A DNA stretch of 64,000 nucleotides from Deltaproteobacteria bacterium (GCA_021802645.1 JAJZRO010000009.1:1-64000), one strand, 5' to 3'; counted from the stretch's first letter, positions 46,648 through 56,669 are shown. The notes: generated from the sequence alone by a model not told the origin. Translations and numbers: made by a program.

Positions 46648-47631
46648 ATGAGTGATGCCAAGAAAAACACACCGGCCGCCGGAAAGAGCCTGCCGGGTTT
46701 CGAGACCAACCCCAGCCATATCATGCCCCAGAAGCTGACCCTGGAGAGCAAGCTCAAATTCCGCTGCCACCCGGGAGTTTCCTGCTTCACCGCCTGCTGC
46801 GGACCGGTCAACATCATCCTCACCCCCTACGACATCCTCCGCCTCCGCCGCGGCCTCAATCTGTCGGCGGACGAGTTCCTGCTCCGCTTCACCACCCCGA
46901 CCTATCTGGAAAAGACGGATCTGCCGGGGGTCAAGCTGCACATGGACGAAAACGGCCGCTGTCCCTTCGTCACCCCGGAGGGCTGCACCATCTATCCCTA
47001 CCGCCCCACCACCTGCCGGTATTATCCGGTGGGCATGTCTTACTTCCACGCGGCCGGCAGCGAGGGAAGCGGGGCGGAGGAATTCTACTTCCTGGTCAAG
47101 GAGCCCCACTGCAAGGGGCATGACGAGGAGAAGGTACAGACCATCCGGGAATGGCGGATCGATCAGGGTATCGATGAGTCGGACGAGATGAACCGCGACT
47201 GGATGGAGATCGTCATGCGCCGCAAGTCCTTCGGGCTCCAGGCGACCTTAAGCGAACCGGCCAAGAAGATGTTCTTCATGGCCAGCACCGACTTGGACAA
47301 ATTCCGCTCCTTTGTGTTGAGCCCCTCTTTTCTCGACACCTATGAGGTGGACGAGGAGACTCTCGCCAAGATCAAGGAAGACGATATCGCCCTGATGCAC
47401 TTTGCCAACAAGTACCTGGCCTCCTCCCTCTTTGGCACCCAGACGCTCAAAATCAAGGCGGAGAAGATCAGGGAACGGGCCGAGCGGATCAAGCAGGATC
47501 AGGCCAACGTCGAACAGCGCGCCGAAGCGGCATACAAGGAACTGCTCAACGACCACGAAGCGCTCAAAAAACAGGTGGCCGAGAAACAAGAGCGCGACAA
47601 GGAGCGAATCAAAAAGGAAAAGAAGAAGTAA
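46648..47631 (+). CDS. YkgJ-family cysteine-cluster protein
   Basis: The 327-residue protein carries the YkgJ pattern of conserved cysteines: Cys40, Cys46, Cys50 and Cys51 in RCHPGVSCFTACCGP, then Cys105, Cys113 and Cys123 in GCTIYPYRPTTCRYYP. Such clusters probably bind zinc or an Fe-S centre; the function is not established. The last ~60 residues are a highly charged, Lys/Glu-rich coiled coil that I do not associate with the family core. The ATG at 46648 has AAGGA eight bases upstream; an in-frame ATG at 46579 has no such site. It is divergent from aprBA. Confidence 0.85.
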   Translation: MSDAKKNTPAAGKSLPGFETNPSHIMPQKLTLESKLKFRCHPGVSCFTACCGPVNIILTPYDILRLRRGLNLSADEFLLRFTTPTYLEKTDLPGVKLHMDENGRCPFVTPEGCTIYPYRPTTCRYYPVGMSYFHAAGSEGSGAEEFYFLVKEPHCKGHDEEKVQTIREWRIDQGIDESDEMNRDWMEIVMRRKSFGLQATLSEPAKKMFFMASTDLDKFRSFVLSPSFLDTYEVDEETLAKIKEDDIALMHFANKYLASSLFGTQTLKIKAEKIRERAERIKQDQANVEQRAEAAYKELLNDHEALKKQVAEKQERDKERIKKEKKK

Positions 47632-47647
47632 ATCCTCCCTCGGGCCA

Positions 47648-47675
47648 GCAGCGGAGATCATAGGTTCTCCGCTGC
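47648..47675. terminator. Hairpin between converging genes
   Basis: A 10-base-pair stem (GCAGCGGAGA / TCTCCGCTGC) with an eight-base loop lies between the YkgJ-type gene and the sensor kinase, which end towards each other. There is no clear U run on either side, so its efficiency is uncertain. Confidence 0.5.
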
Positions 47676-47690
47676 AACCGTGCCTCCCTG

Positions 47691-49142
47691 CTAACGGCGG
47701 GGGAGGGTGACCCGAAAGAGCGTGCCCCGCCCTTCCTCGCTCTCCACCTCGATCTGCCCGCCGTGGCCCTCGATGATGTTCTGCACGATGGCCAGCCCCA
47801 GCCCAGTGCCCCGGTTCTTGTCGGTGTAGAAGGGGGTAAAAATCCGGGCCACCTTGTCGGGCGCGATGCCGACGCCGGTATCCGCCACCTCGACCACCAC
47901 ACCTCCCTGTCCCCCCTTCTGCCGCCGACTCCGTAGCGTGAGCGTTCCGCCCTCCGGCATCGCCTGCCGACCGTTCATCAGAATATTCAAGAAGGCGCGG
48001 TAGAGCTGCTCCCGGTCGATGGAGAGCGGATCGAGCGCGCTGTCCAACTCGCGCACCAGGGTAATGTGGTGAGTCTCCAGATCGGACTCGAGGAACTGGC
48101 TCACCTTCTGGAGGACGTCATTGACCGAGGCCAGGGCGAATTTCGGCACCTGCGGCCGAGCAAAATCGAGGAATTCCCGGACGATGCCGTCGAGCCGCCC
48201 GGTCTCCTCGACAATGATGGCCGCCAGATGTTCGTTACCCGGCGCCACGCTCCGAAGACGTTTGCCCAGAATCTCGGCGGTGCTGCGGACAATGCCGAGC
48301 GGATTTTTGATCTCGTGGGAAACCGAGGCCACCATCTTGCCTAGGGTGGCCAGCCTTTCATTCTGGTGGAGCTGCTCCTCCAGCCGGCGCCGCTCTTCGG
48401 CACGGTTCTCGATGATCCGCTCCGCCTTGGCCACGATGAAACGCAGCACCGCAAAAAGCCCCGACATGATGACCATGAGGATGGCGCTCACATAGACCTG
48501 AAAGCGGATAATCTCCTCGGCATCCTCGGAAAGATCCTGCACCACCTCGATAACGCCCATAATCGGGCTGGGGCGGTCACCGAAAGTCGTACGCTGGACA
48601 AAGGGAATAAAGGTATGCAGTTCCGAAAAGATCTTGGGCGCGCCGGGCAGGAGGTTGAGCACAGTCCCCCGCGAATTGAGACGGGAGGAGCTTTGCCGCT
48701 CAAGCGCCCGCTGGTACTCGATGCCGCCCAGACCGGTCCGGCCGATCCGCTCCTTGATGGTGCTGTAGGAGACGATGTTCTGGCGGGAATCAAAGATGGT
48801 GACCGACTGGATCCGCAGGCCATGGGTGGCGTCGCGCACCACCTTGTCGAGGGCTTGCTGCTGCTCGGGTTTCCGTAAGGCGATCTTGCCATACCGCAGC
48901 ACCGTGGGCACCACGAACTGCTGGAACACCTGGTGGCCAAGATTTTCGGCCACCACCAGGGAATACGCCTCACTCCGCTCCAGCAGCACCCGCTTGGCGT
49001 GGTTGGTGATCAACCACGAAAGCGCCAAGGTGCAGACGAGAAAGACCGCCAGGCCGGTAAAGGAAAAAAACTTCACCAGCCGGAAGGGCCGGAAAGGGGG
49101 CGGGGTTGTCGTATCCGCAATCTTCGTCTCGGTCGGGGTCAT
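47691..49142 (-). CDS. Membrane sensor histidine kinase
   Basis: This 483-residue protein has a first membrane helix at ~24-45, a periplasmic sensor region, a second helix at ~217-237, a short linker helix, then a HisKA domain with the phospho-acceptor His276 in ASVSHEIKNPLG. The ATPase domain has an N-box (FLNILMNGRQAMPEGG), VADTGVGIAPD and TGLGLAIVQNIIEGHGG. It resembles NtrB/AtoS-like kinases that pair with sigma54 activators. No response regulator is next to it. The ATG at 49142 overlaps the stop of the radical SAM gene (ATGA), suggesting coupled translation. Signal unknown. Confidence 0.88.
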   Translation of the reverse strand: MTPTETKIADTTTPPPFRPFRLVKFFSFTGLAVFLVCTLALSWLITNHAKRVLLERSEAYSLVVAENLGHQVFQQFVVPTVLRYGKIALRKPEQQQALDKVVRDATHGLRIQSVTIFDSRQNIVSYSTIKERIGRTGLGGIEYQRALERQSSSRLNSRGTVLNLLPGAPKIFSELHTFIPFVQRTTFGDRPSPIMGVIEVVQDLSEDAEEIIRFQVYVSAILMVIMSGLFAVLRFIVAKAERIIENRAEERRRLEEQLHQNERLATLGKMVASVSHEIKNPLGIVRSTAEILGKRLRSVAPGNEHLAAIIVEETGRLDGIVREFLDFARPQVPKFALASVNDVLQKVSQFLESDLETHHITLVRELDSALDPLSIDREQLYRAFLNILMNGRQAMPEGGTLTLRSRRQKGGQGGVVVEVADTGVGIAPDKVARIFTPFYTDKNRGTGLGLAIVQNIIEGHGGQIEVESEEGRGTLFRVTLPRR

Positions 49143-50845
49143 TGACACACTCCGCAACGCCGGCATCGCGTTACCTCGCAGCGAGGAGTCGCCTTGGCCG
49201 CCAGCGCCCGCTGATATTCCGCCCACAGATAATCGCGCCGGATGCCGTGATCGATAGTCTCCCAAGGGAACAACTCGTCCCGCGGCCGTTGGCGGGAGGC
49301 ATAGAACTCCGGCGTGAGGCCTCTGGCCGCCAGCGCCTGTTGCCAGGAACGACCGCTTACCAGGGCATCGCCAAACGCAAGCCCCAATCGCCGATCACCT
49401 CGGGCCAGCACTGCCTGCAAAAGGGCGCTGGCCGGCGGGTCGGCGGCCAGACGCACGTTGGGTTCGCGGCCCAAATCCCTGCGCAGGAATTGTAGACCAT
49501 TTTTGAGCGCTGTCAATGCGGCAAAGGGGTGGTACTGAAAAGGGGTCCAGGGTTTGGGCACGAAGCTGCTGACACTCACGGTGATATTGGCGAGCCGCCC
49601 CTTGGGCCGGCCCACGGCGAGAAGCTCTGCCTTGACCTCCCTGACCAGAGCCGCCATCTCGGCCAGATCATCGGCGGTTTCAGTCGGCAGGCCGAGCATG
49701 AAATAAAGCTTGAGCTGGCTGATGTTCTGCTCGGCCAAGGTACGCGCCGCCGTCAGGACCTCTTCCCGGGTAATCCCCTTGTTGATCACCCGGCGCAGCC
49801 GCTCCGATGGGCCGTCCGGGGCAATGGTCGCGGTCTTGATGCCGCTCTTGCCGAGCAGGGTCACCAATTCCGGACCCAGGGCGTCGGCCCGCAGCGAGGA
49901 AAAGGAGAGGGCGCACCCCTCGGCATCCAGTTGCCCACTGATCCTGGCCAGGTCCGCCGGACGCGCCATCTCCATGCCCAGGAGCCCGACCCGGCAGATG
50001 TCGGCGGGCCGTTCCCGCAGGGCGGCCAGGATCGCCTCCGCATTCCACAGCCGCGGCGGCCGGTAGACAAACCCGGCGGCGCAGAAGCGGCAGCCACGGC
50101 TGCATCCCCGTCCCAGCTCGGTAAGGAAGAGGTCGGCAAACTCCGCCTGCGGCGACAAAAGCCGCGAATGCCCGGCCACGACCGCCTCCGACAGCACCAC
50201 CTTGCGTACCCGCTTCGGCAATCCTTCGGCTACCTTTACCTCCGCCAGGGTGCCGTCGGGATGATACGCAGGGGCATAAAAGCGGGGGGCATAGCAGCCC
50301 GCGACGGTGGTGGCGAGATCGCGCAGCAGACCGGCGCGGTCGGGGCGTGGGCGTTGCTCGACCAGGGCATCGAGAATCGTCGGCAGGACCGGTTCCGCCT
50401 CGCCCACCACAAAAAGATCGGTGAAGGGCGCAAGCGGCTCGGGATTCATGAAGGCGAGTACCCCGCCGCCGATGACCAGCGGGGCAGCCTCGCCGCGTTC
50501 GGCGGCCAACAATGGCGCTCCGCTCTCGGCCAGCATGGCGAGCAGGTTGAGGAAATCCGCCTCGAAAGAAGCGGTATAGAGGATGACGGGAAAATCCCGC
50601 AGGGGGCGGCGGGATTCACAGGAAAGGAGCGGGAGGCCGAGTGGGGGCAGGAAGAAACGTTCGCAGACAATGCCGGGGTGCTGGTTGGCGAGGTGGTAAA
50701 CGAGCTGAAAGCCGAGGTTCGAGGCGCCGATCCCGTAACGGTTTGGGAAGAGCAGCGCCACCGGCAGCCGACCGGCCCATTTTTTGCGAATGGTGCCGCG
50801 CTCCTGGGCGAGAAGGTCCTGGCTGGCCGCCGGTTTATGTCGCAT
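49139..50845 (-). CDS. B12-binding-like radical SAM protein, function unknown
   Basis: The 568-residue protein has an N-terminal cobalamin-binding-like domain (PVALLFPNRYGIGASNLGFQ, VIGGGVLAFMNPEPLAPF) and a radical SAM core with CxxxCxxC as CSRGCRFC (Cys248, 252, 255). A C-terminal CRRCGVC adds cysteines. This is the layout of a widespread uncharacterised radical SAM family, distantly like YgiQ and MiaB-type enzymes. The substrate is unknown. The frame opens at a TTG at 50908; I prefer the ATG at 50845, though neither has a good ribosome-binding site. It follows ftsZ closely. Confidence 0.8.
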   Translation of the reverse strand: MRHKPAASQDLLAQERGTIRKKWAGRLPVALLFPNRYGIGASNLGFQLVYHLANQHPGIVCERFFLPPLGLPLLSCESRRPLRDFPVILYTASFEADFLNLLAMLAESGAPLLAAERGEAAPLVIGGGVLAFMNPEPLAPFTDLFVVGEAEPVLPTILDALVEQRPRPDRAGLLRDLATTVAGCYAPRFYAPAYHPDGTLAEVKVAEGLPKRVRKVVLSEAVVAGHSRLLSPQAEFADLFLTELGRGCSRGCRFCAAGFVYRPPRLWNAEAILAALRERPADICRVGLLGMEMARPADLARISGQLDAEGCALSFSSLRADALGPELVTLLGKSGIKTATIAPDGPSERLRRVINKGITREEVLTAARTLAEQNISQLKLYFMLGLPTETADDLAEMAALVREVKAELLAVGRPKGRLANITVSVSSFVPKPWTPFQYHPFAALTALKNGLQFLRRDLGREPNVRLAADPPASALLQAVLARGDRRLGLAFGDALVSGRSWQQALAARGLTPEFYASRQRPRDELFPWETIDHGIRRDYLWAEYQRALAAKATPRCEVTRCRRCGVCQ

Positions 50846-50917
50846 GGGGCGTGCCGTGGCCGCGACGAACGGTGGGGCGACCCCATCCGCCGCGGCCAAC
50901 AGCCTCAATCGGGAAGA

Positions 50918-52084
50918 TTAACTCTCGTTCTTGCGCAGAAAGGTCGGCCGGTCAAAGTCATCCTCGTTGAGGATGGCGCTCGGCATCCGGCGCTGGCAGC
51001 CAGCCGCCACGCCGCCGTTGGCCGCCACCGCCTCCCGCCCTTTGAAGGGCAGATTCTGGGCCTTGACCTCGCGTTTGGGGATGAGCATCGGCCGCACCTT
51101 TTCGGTCGCCTCCTCCAGTCCCTCCACGGTGCGGATGCCGGTCGCGATCACGGTCACCCGCAGCTCCTCGCCCAGGTTGTCGTCGAAGATGACGCCGAGG
51201 ATGATGTTGGCGTCCTCGTGGACCTCTTCGTAAATCTTGGTGGTTGCCTGGGTTACCTCGGCCATGGTCAGGGTGTCCTGGCGGGCCGAGATATTCACCA
51301 GCACGCCGCGGGCGCCGTCGATGCTGATGTCCTGGAGTAAGGGGCTGGCAATGGCCATGGTCACCGCCTCCACCGCCCGGTTGTCGCCCACGCCCTGACC
51401 GGCACCCATGAGGGCCGGCCCCATCTCGTTCATGACGGTGCGGACGTCGGCAAAGTCGGGGTTGATGTAACCGGGGAGGTTGATGAGGTCGGTAATGCCC
51501 TTGACCGCCTGGACCAGCACGTCGTCGGCCATCTTCATGCCGTCGATGAAGCGGGTGCCCTTCTGGGCGAGCGAGATGAGACGATCGTTCGGGATGGTGA
51601 TGATGGTGTCCACATGCTCGCTCAATTCCTTCCAGCCCGCCTCGGCGTTCTTCATCCGGGTGCGGCCCTCGAAGGCAAAGGGCTTGGTGACGACACCCAC
51701 GGTGAGCGCCCCCAGCTCCTTGGCCACCCGCGCCACCACCGGGGCAGCGCCGGTACCGGTGCCGCCGCCCATGCCGGCGGTGACAAAGACCATGTCGCTG
51801 TCTTGCAACAGCTTCTTGATCTCCTCGATGGATTCCTCCGCCGCCGCCCGACCCACGTCGGGATTGGCGCCAGCACCGAGTCCCTTCGACACTACCGGCC
51901 CGAGCTGCAGCCGGATATCGGCCTTGGATTGCTCCAGGGCCTGCATGTCGGTGTTACCGGCGATGAACTCCACGCCGAGGAGATTGCTCTCCACCATGGT
52001 GTTGACCGCGTTGCCGCCGCCGCCACCGACCCCGAACACCTTGATCTTTGCCCGCGATTGTGATTCTGCCAGTTTGAACGACAT
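50918..52084 (-). CDS. ftsZ: Cell division GTPase FtsZ
   Basis: FtsZ polymerises into the division ring. The tubulin signature GMGGGTGTGAAPVV and the T7 loop PGYINPDFADVRTVM for GTP hydrolysis are intact in the 388-residue protein. The conserved C-terminal peptide is present as FDRPTFLRKNES, the docking site for FtsA and other partners. A variable linker precedes it. It ends the dcw cluster proper. Confidence 0.97.
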   Translation of the reverse strand: MSFKLAESQSRAKIKVFGVGGGGGNAVNTMVESNLLGVEFIAGNTDMQALEQSKADIRLQLGPVVSKGLGAGANPDVGRAAAEESIEEIKKLLQDSDMVFVTAGMGGGTGTGAAPVVARVAKELGALTVGVVTKPFAFEGRTRMKNAEAGWKELSEHVDTIITIPNDRLISLAQKGTRFIDGMKMADDVLVQAVKGITDLINLPGYINPDFADVRTVMNEMGPALMGAGQGVGDNRAVEAVTMAIASPLLQDISIDGARGVLVNISARQDTLTMAEVTQATTKIYEEVHEDANIILGVIFDDNLGEELRVTVIATGIRTVEGLEEATEKVRPMLIPKREVKAQNLPFKGREAVAANGGVAAGCQRRMPSAILNEDDFDRPTFLRKNES

Positions 52085-52158
52085 AATGCTTGCTCCCCGT
52101 TATGTTCCTGCCACCCGGCACCCGACTGCCGGTATCGCCCCGTTGCCTCAGTAAATTG

Positions 52159-53391
52159 CTAAATCATGTTTTTAAACCAGTCCTTCATACGGCCGGCCAC
52201 CCGGCCGACGACGCCACTGCCCTTGCTTCTGAGTCCCATCGTTGGTTCGTGCCGCATGCCGTAAATCACCAACCCCACCCCGGTGGCCCATTGCGGCGAG
52301 TTGACCACATCCGCCACCCCGCCAATGTTCTCGGGATAGCCGACCCGCACCGGCAGGTCGAAAATCTGCTCGGCCAGATCCTCCATGTTGGCCAGCAGCG
52401 AGGTGCCGCCGGTCAAGACCATGCCGGAGTTGGCCACCTCCTTGAAACGGGATTCCACCAGTTCCTGGTTGACGAGGGTCAGCATCTCCTCGACCCGCGG
52501 TTCCAGGATCTCGCCCATCACCCGACGCGAAAGCTTGCGCGACTTGCGGCCGCCCACACTCGGCACCTCGATGATCTGGTCCTTGTCGATCATCGAGGCG
52601 AGCGCGCAACCGTATTCCTCCTTGAGCCGCTCCGCCTCCTTCACCGGGGTGCGCAGTCCGACCGACAGATCGTTGGTCAGGTTGTGGCCGCCCAACCCCA
52701 GCACAAAGGTGTGCTTGATGGTGCCGCCGGAAAAGACCGCCAGGTCCGAGGTGCCGCCGCCGATGTCGAGCAACCCCACGCCCAGTTCCATCTCCTCCCT
52801 GGTCAGCACCGCCTCGGCCGAGGCCAGCGGTTCGAGCACCACATCGGCAACCTCGAGGCCGGCGCGATTGCAGCACTTGATGATGTTGTGCACCGCGGTG
52901 ACCGAACCGGTGACGATGTGCACGTCCGCCTCCAACCGCACCCCGGTCATGCCGATGGGGTCCTGGATGTCGGGCTGGCCGTCCACCATGAACTCCTGCG
53001 GCAGCACATGGATGATCTCCTGATCCGGCGGGATCGGCACCGCCCGCGCGGCATCCACCACCCGCTCGATGTCGTCCTGGCGGATCTCCGGGTGCTTGAT
53101 GGCGATGAGGCCATGGCTGTTGAAGCCCTTGATGTGGCTGCCGGCGATGCCGACATAGACCGTGCCGATCTCGCAGCCAGCCATGCGTTCCGCCTCCTCC
53201 ACCGCCTGGCGGATGGACTCCACCGTGCTTTCGATGTTCACCACCACCCCACGCCGCAGCCCCACCGAAGGATGCCGGCCGATGCCGATGACATCGACCC
53301 GGCCCTCATGAATCTCGCCCACCACCGCGCAGATCTTGGTGGTACCGATATCGAGACCGACAATCAATTCGCCCCGTTCACCGCTTGCCAT
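52159..53391 (-). CDS. ftsA: Cell division protein FtsA
   Basis: FtsA is the actin-like protein that tethers FtsZ to the membrane. The 410 residues include VGLDIGTTKICAVVGEI, the SHIKGFNSHGLIAIK 1C-domain segment, and GGGTSDLAVFSGG in the ATP site. The C-terminal RMKDWFKNMI is an amphipathic helix for membrane binding. It lies between ftsQ and ftsZ. Confidence 0.96.
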   Translation of the reverse strand: MASGERGELIVGLDIGTTKICAVVGEIHEGRVDVIGIGRHPSVGLRRGVVVNIESTVESIRQAVEEAERMAGCEIGTVYVGIAGSHIKGFNSHGLIAIKHPEIRQDDIERVVDAARAVPIPPDQEIIHVLPQEFMVDGQPDIQDPIGMTGVRLEADVHIVTGSVTAVHNIIKCCNRAGLEVADVVLEPLASAEAVLTREEMELGVGLLDIGGGTSDLAVFSGGTIKHTFVLGLGGHNLTNDLSVGLRTPVKEAERLKEEYGCALASMIDKDQIIEVPSVGGRKSRKLSRRVMGEILEPRVEEMLTLVNQELVESRFKEVANSGMVLTGGTSLLANMEDLAEQIFDLPVRVGYPENIGGVADVVNSPQWATGVGLVIYGMRHEPTMGLRSKGSGVVGRVAGRMKDWFKNMI

Positions 53392-53416
53392 TGCCCACTC
53401 TACCTCGTAAAAAACG

Positions 53417-54238
53417 TTACACTGCGTGCGTCAAGCCGACCAGCACCTTATCCGGCAGGTAGTCCATGCGGATATAGGCGGTGGCGGCAAACTCGTTTTC
53501 CTTGTACAGCCGACCCAATACCCGGGCCAGCCGGCTATACTTGGTCGCCATCTCGCCCTTGCCCAGAAAGATAGGGAAAGGCCGGTCCACCAGGAAGAGG
53601 ACCAACGACCCGGTCGGCTCCAGGTGGATCTCCGAAATGCTCTGGCCCGGCAGCATGGTATTGCCAAGGCCGGCCAGCCGAATGAATTGCAGCGCCTCGC
53701 CCAGCGGCGTGCCTTTGCCTCCCTGCGGTGACGGTTCGCGACTGAACCCCGTAATCACCGGATAATCCATATCCTCGGGGGGCAGCACCTTGGCAAAGGC
53801 CACCCCGTTCCGGTCGAGATAAAAGAGGCCCTCTTTGAGGCTGGTCAATGCCACCGGCACCCGTTCCCGGATGGTGATCTGCAGCCGGTTGGGCCAGCTG
53901 CGATCGACCTCGGCCGCCTCGACCCACTCCAGACTCTCGATCCGGCTCTTCACCTCGTCCAGGTCCAGGGCGAGCAGGTTGGTATGAACATCCACCCCGC
54001 TCTGTTCCAGTACCTGATTCTTGGTCACCCGCTGCCCGCCCTGGATGCGGATCGCGGTCACCTGGAAGAACTCCGAGCGTTCCAGCGCCTTGAACATGAG
54101 AAAACTGCCGACCCCAATGGCGGCCAGCACCAGGCAGAAGCCGAGGCCGAGGATGATCAGCTTGTGACGCAGTCCCATCCCCGCCGAATTCTTCGGCGAC
54201 TGCCCGAGGCGTTGCTTGACCGGTTTCTTCTTACCCAC
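53417..54238 (-). CDS. ftsQ: Cell division protein FtsQ
   Basis: FtsQ links the cytoplasmic ring to FtsL/FtsB in the divisome. The 273-residue protein has a basic N-terminus, one membrane helix at ~26-48, then a POTRA domain (FQVTAIRIQGGQRVTKNQVL) and the beta domain with SLEWVEAAEVDRSWPNRLQI. The start is GTG at 54238, with GGAG seven bases upstream, overlapping the murB end by eight bases. Confidence 0.93.
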   Translation of the reverse strand: MGKKKPVKQRLGQSPKNSAGMGLRHKLIILGLGFCLVLAAIGVGSFLMFKALERSEFFQVTAIRIQGGQRVTKNQVLEQSGVDVHTNLLALDLDEVKSRIESLEWVEAAEVDRSWPNRLQITIRERVPVALTSLKEGLFYLDRNGVAFAKVLPPEDMDYPVITGFSREPSPQGGKGTPLGEALQFIRLAGLGNTMLPGQSISEIHLEPTGSLVLFLVDRPFPIFLGKGEMATKYSRLARVLGRLYKENEFAATAYIRMDYLPDKVLVGLTHAV

Positions 54239-55235
54239 GGCGCCGCTCCTCAGGATTTACGGCAAAATCGCCCAGCAGATGGACCTCGGGTTCAAGGCGC
54301 ACGCCGAAGCGGGCCGCCACCTCGTCCTGCACCAACCGCATCAACGCCACCAGCTCGGCAGCGGTGGCGTTGCCGGTGTTGACCAGAAAGTTGGCATGCA
54401 CCGGCGAGACCATGGCCCCCCCGACGGTGGTGCCCTTGAGGCCCGCCTGTTCGATCAGGCGGCCGGCGGCATCGCCCGGCGGGTTCTTAAAGAAAGAACC
54501 GGCATTAGCCACGCCCTTTGGCTGCTTGGCCTTGCGGGCCGCGACATGGGCGGCCATCTTTTCTTCGATCTCGCGGCCGCTCCCGGTCGGCAGGGCAAAG
54601 AGACCGGCCACGATGACGGTCTCCGGCGCCAACTCGAAATGCCGGTATGAAAAACGCAACTCCTGACGCGGAACCCGACGCAGAACGCCGCCAGCATCGA
54701 GCAGTTCCACGGCGCTGAGCCGCCCCGCGACTTCTTCGCCCCAGGCGCCGGCATTCATCGCCAGAGCCCCACCGACGCTGCCAGGGATGCCGGCCAGAAA
54801 TTCCAGGCCCGCCAGCCCTTGGGCTGCGCACCACTGGAGCAGAGGGGCAAGGCCGCAGCCGGCCTCGACCCGTACAATGCTCTTCCCTTCGTCGTTAGCC
54901 TCGCGGCCGATGGCGCCGAAACGGCGGTCGAGCACGATCACCATCCCTTCATAGCCGCGGTCGGAGGCCAGCAGGTTGCTGCCGCGCCCGATCACCCGCC
55001 AGGGCACGTCGTGGCTGCGGAGCAGGGCGAGAAGCGAAACCAACTCGGCGGTGCTGGCCGGCATGGCCACCGCGGCAGCGGGGCCGCCGACCTTGAGCGT
55101 GGTGAAGCCGGCCAAAGGCGCGTCCCAGAGGAGCGCTCCCGGCCATTGCTTGGCCACTGCCTGTCGCCAACCACTTTGCTCAGCCAACGGCCACTCCGTC
55201 AGGTTGGATTCGTATGCCCGGCATGCAAGCCCCAT
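54231..55235 (-). CDS. murB: UDP-N-acetylenolpyruvylglucosamine reductase MurB
   Basis: MurB reduces UDP-GlcNAc-enolpyruvate to UDP-MurNAc with FAD and NADPH. The 334-residue form has TTLKVGGPAA, VIGRGSNLL and GIPGSVGGALAMNAGAWG in the FAD domain. The catalytic serine motif is GSFFKNP and the late glutamate lies in LEPEVHLLG. The frame is open for another 210 codons upstream inside murC, but the ATG at 55235 gives the family length. There are 23 bases between it and murC. Confidence 0.94.
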   Translation of the reverse strand: MGLACRAYESNLTEWPLAEQSGWRQAVAKQWPGALLWDAPLAGFTTLKVGGPAAAVAMPASTAELVSLLALLRSHDVPWRVIGRGSNLLASDRGYEGMVIVLDRRFGAIGREANDEGKSIVRVEAGCGLAPLLQWCAAQGLAGLEFLAGIPGSVGGALAMNAGAWGEEVAGRLSAVELLDAGGVLRRVPRQELRFSYRHFELAPETVIVAGLFALPTGSGREIEEKMAAHVAARKAKQPKGVANAGSFFKNPPGDAAGRLIEQAGLKGTTVGGAMVSPVHANFLVNTGNATAAELVALMRLVQDEVAARFGVRLEPEVHLLGDFAVNPEERRRG

Positions 55236-55258
55236 GGATTCGTCCCGCCAGCCGCTCC

Positions 55259-56650
55259 TTACGCGGCCGCATCCTGGCGTTCCAGTTCCACCAGCAACTC
55301 TTCGCCGACCCGGTAGATACTGCCGGCCCCCAGGGTCAACACCACGTCGCCGCGCTTCAACAGCGGCTGCACCGCCGTCGCCATCCCTCCCAAGGTCGGC
55401 ACATACTCGACAAACTTCTGGCCATGCTGCTTGATCCCGTCCCGGAGCGACTCGGCCGTCACCCCTTCGATGGGCGCCTCGCTGGCGGCGTAGATCTCGG
55501 TGAGCAGCAAGAGGTCCGCATCGTGGAAGGCGGTGCAGAACTCCTTGAACAACCCGGCGGTCCGGGTGTAACGATGCGGCTGGAAAAGCACCACCAACCG
55601 GCGCTTGGGCCAGGCGCTCCGCAGGGCGGCCAAGGTGGCGCGAATCTCGGTGGGGTGATGGCCGTAGTCGTCCATCACCGTGATGCCGTGCGACTCGCCC
55701 TTCACCTGCAACCGCCGCTGCACGCCGGTGAAGCTGCCCAGCGCCCTGCTGATGGTGGCGAAAGGTATTTCCAATTCCAAGCCCAGGGCAATGGCGGCCA
55801 AGGCGTTGTAAACGTTGTGCTGGCCCGGCACCAGCAGCGAGACCTTGCCGAGCAGGATGCCATGTTGCCACACCTCGAAGCGGTTGATGAAACCCTGGCC
55901 CTTGACGTCACGAGCCTGAATGTCCGCCTGACTGGTGAAGCCGTAGGTCAGGGTGCGTTTCTTGATCTCCGGCAGCAGCGAGGCGACGTGTGGGTCGTCG
56001 AGGCAGAGGATGGCGGCGCCGTAAAAAGGAATCTTGTTGATGAACTCGAGGAAGGCGGCCTTCACCGCCTCGATGTCGGCGTAATGGTCCACATGCTCGA
56101 AGTCGATGTTGGTGACGATCTCCAGCACCGGCGACAGTTTGATGAAGGAGCCGTCCGACTCGTCCGCCTCGGCCACCAGAAAATCCCCGGCCCCCAACTT
56201 GGCGTTGGTGCCCAGGCTGTTGACCTTGCCGCCGATCACCACCGTCGGGTCGAGCCCGGCCTCGGCCAGCAGCCAGCCCACCATCGAGGTGGTGGTGGTC
56301 TTGCCGTGGCTGCCCGCCACCGCGATGCCATAGGCCTGGAGCCGCATGAGCTCGGCCAGCATCTCGGCGCGTGGGATGATCGGCACGTGGGCCTCACGGG
56401 CCGCGAGTACCTCGGGGTTGTCGCGCTTCACCGCCGAGGAGGTGACCACCACGTCGGCGCCCTCGACCCAGGCGGCATCATGGCCGAGATGGATGGTGCC
56501 GCCCAGGCCGGCAAGGCGCCGGGTGATCTCCGACTCGCGCAGGTCCGAACCGCTGACCCGGTAGCCCAGGTTGAGGAGCAGCTCGGCGATGCCGCTCATG
56601 CCGATGCCGCCGATGCCGACGAAGTGGATGCGCTGGTTCTTGCGGTACAT
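55259..56650 (-). CDS. murC: UDP-N-acetylmuramate--L-alanine ligase MurC
   Basis: MurC adds the first amino acid of the stem peptide. The 463-residue protein begins [20 protein letters not shown], the UDP-binding loop, and contains [20 protein letters not shown] for ATP and [16 protein letters not shown] in the C-terminal domain. The ATG at 56650 fits the family; 46 more open codons upstream belong to murG in another frame. Confidence 0.96.
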   Translation of the reverse strand: MYRKNQRIHFVGIGGIGMSGIAELLLNLGYRVSGSDLRESEITRRLAGLGGTIHLGHDAAWVEGADVVVTSSAVKRDNPEVLAAREAHVPIIPRAEMLAELMRLQAYGIAVAGSHGKTTTTSMVGWLLAEAGLDPTVVIGGKVNSLGTNAKLGAGDFLVAEADESDGSFIKLSPVLEIVTNIDFEHVDHYADIEAVKAAFLEFINKIPFYGAAILCLDDPHVASLLPEIKKRTLTYGFTSQADIQARDVKGQGFINRFEVWQHGILLGKVSLLVPGQHNVYNALAAIALGLELEIPFATISRALGSFTGVQRRLQVKGESHGITVMDDYGHHPTEIRATLAALRSAWPKRRLVVLFQPHRYTRTAGLFKEFCTAFHDADLLLLTEIYAASEAPIEGVTAESLRDGIKQHGQKFVEYVPTLGGMATAVQPLLKRGDVVLTLGAGSIYRVGEELLVELERQDAAA

Positions 56651-56669
56651 GTTCCGTTGGTTCCTTCGT

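Noticed and set aside
55236-55871. Upstream extension of murB giving a 546-residue fusion protein
   Set aside because: The extra 210 residues are an out-of-frame reading of murC; MurB homology begins just after the ATG at 55235.
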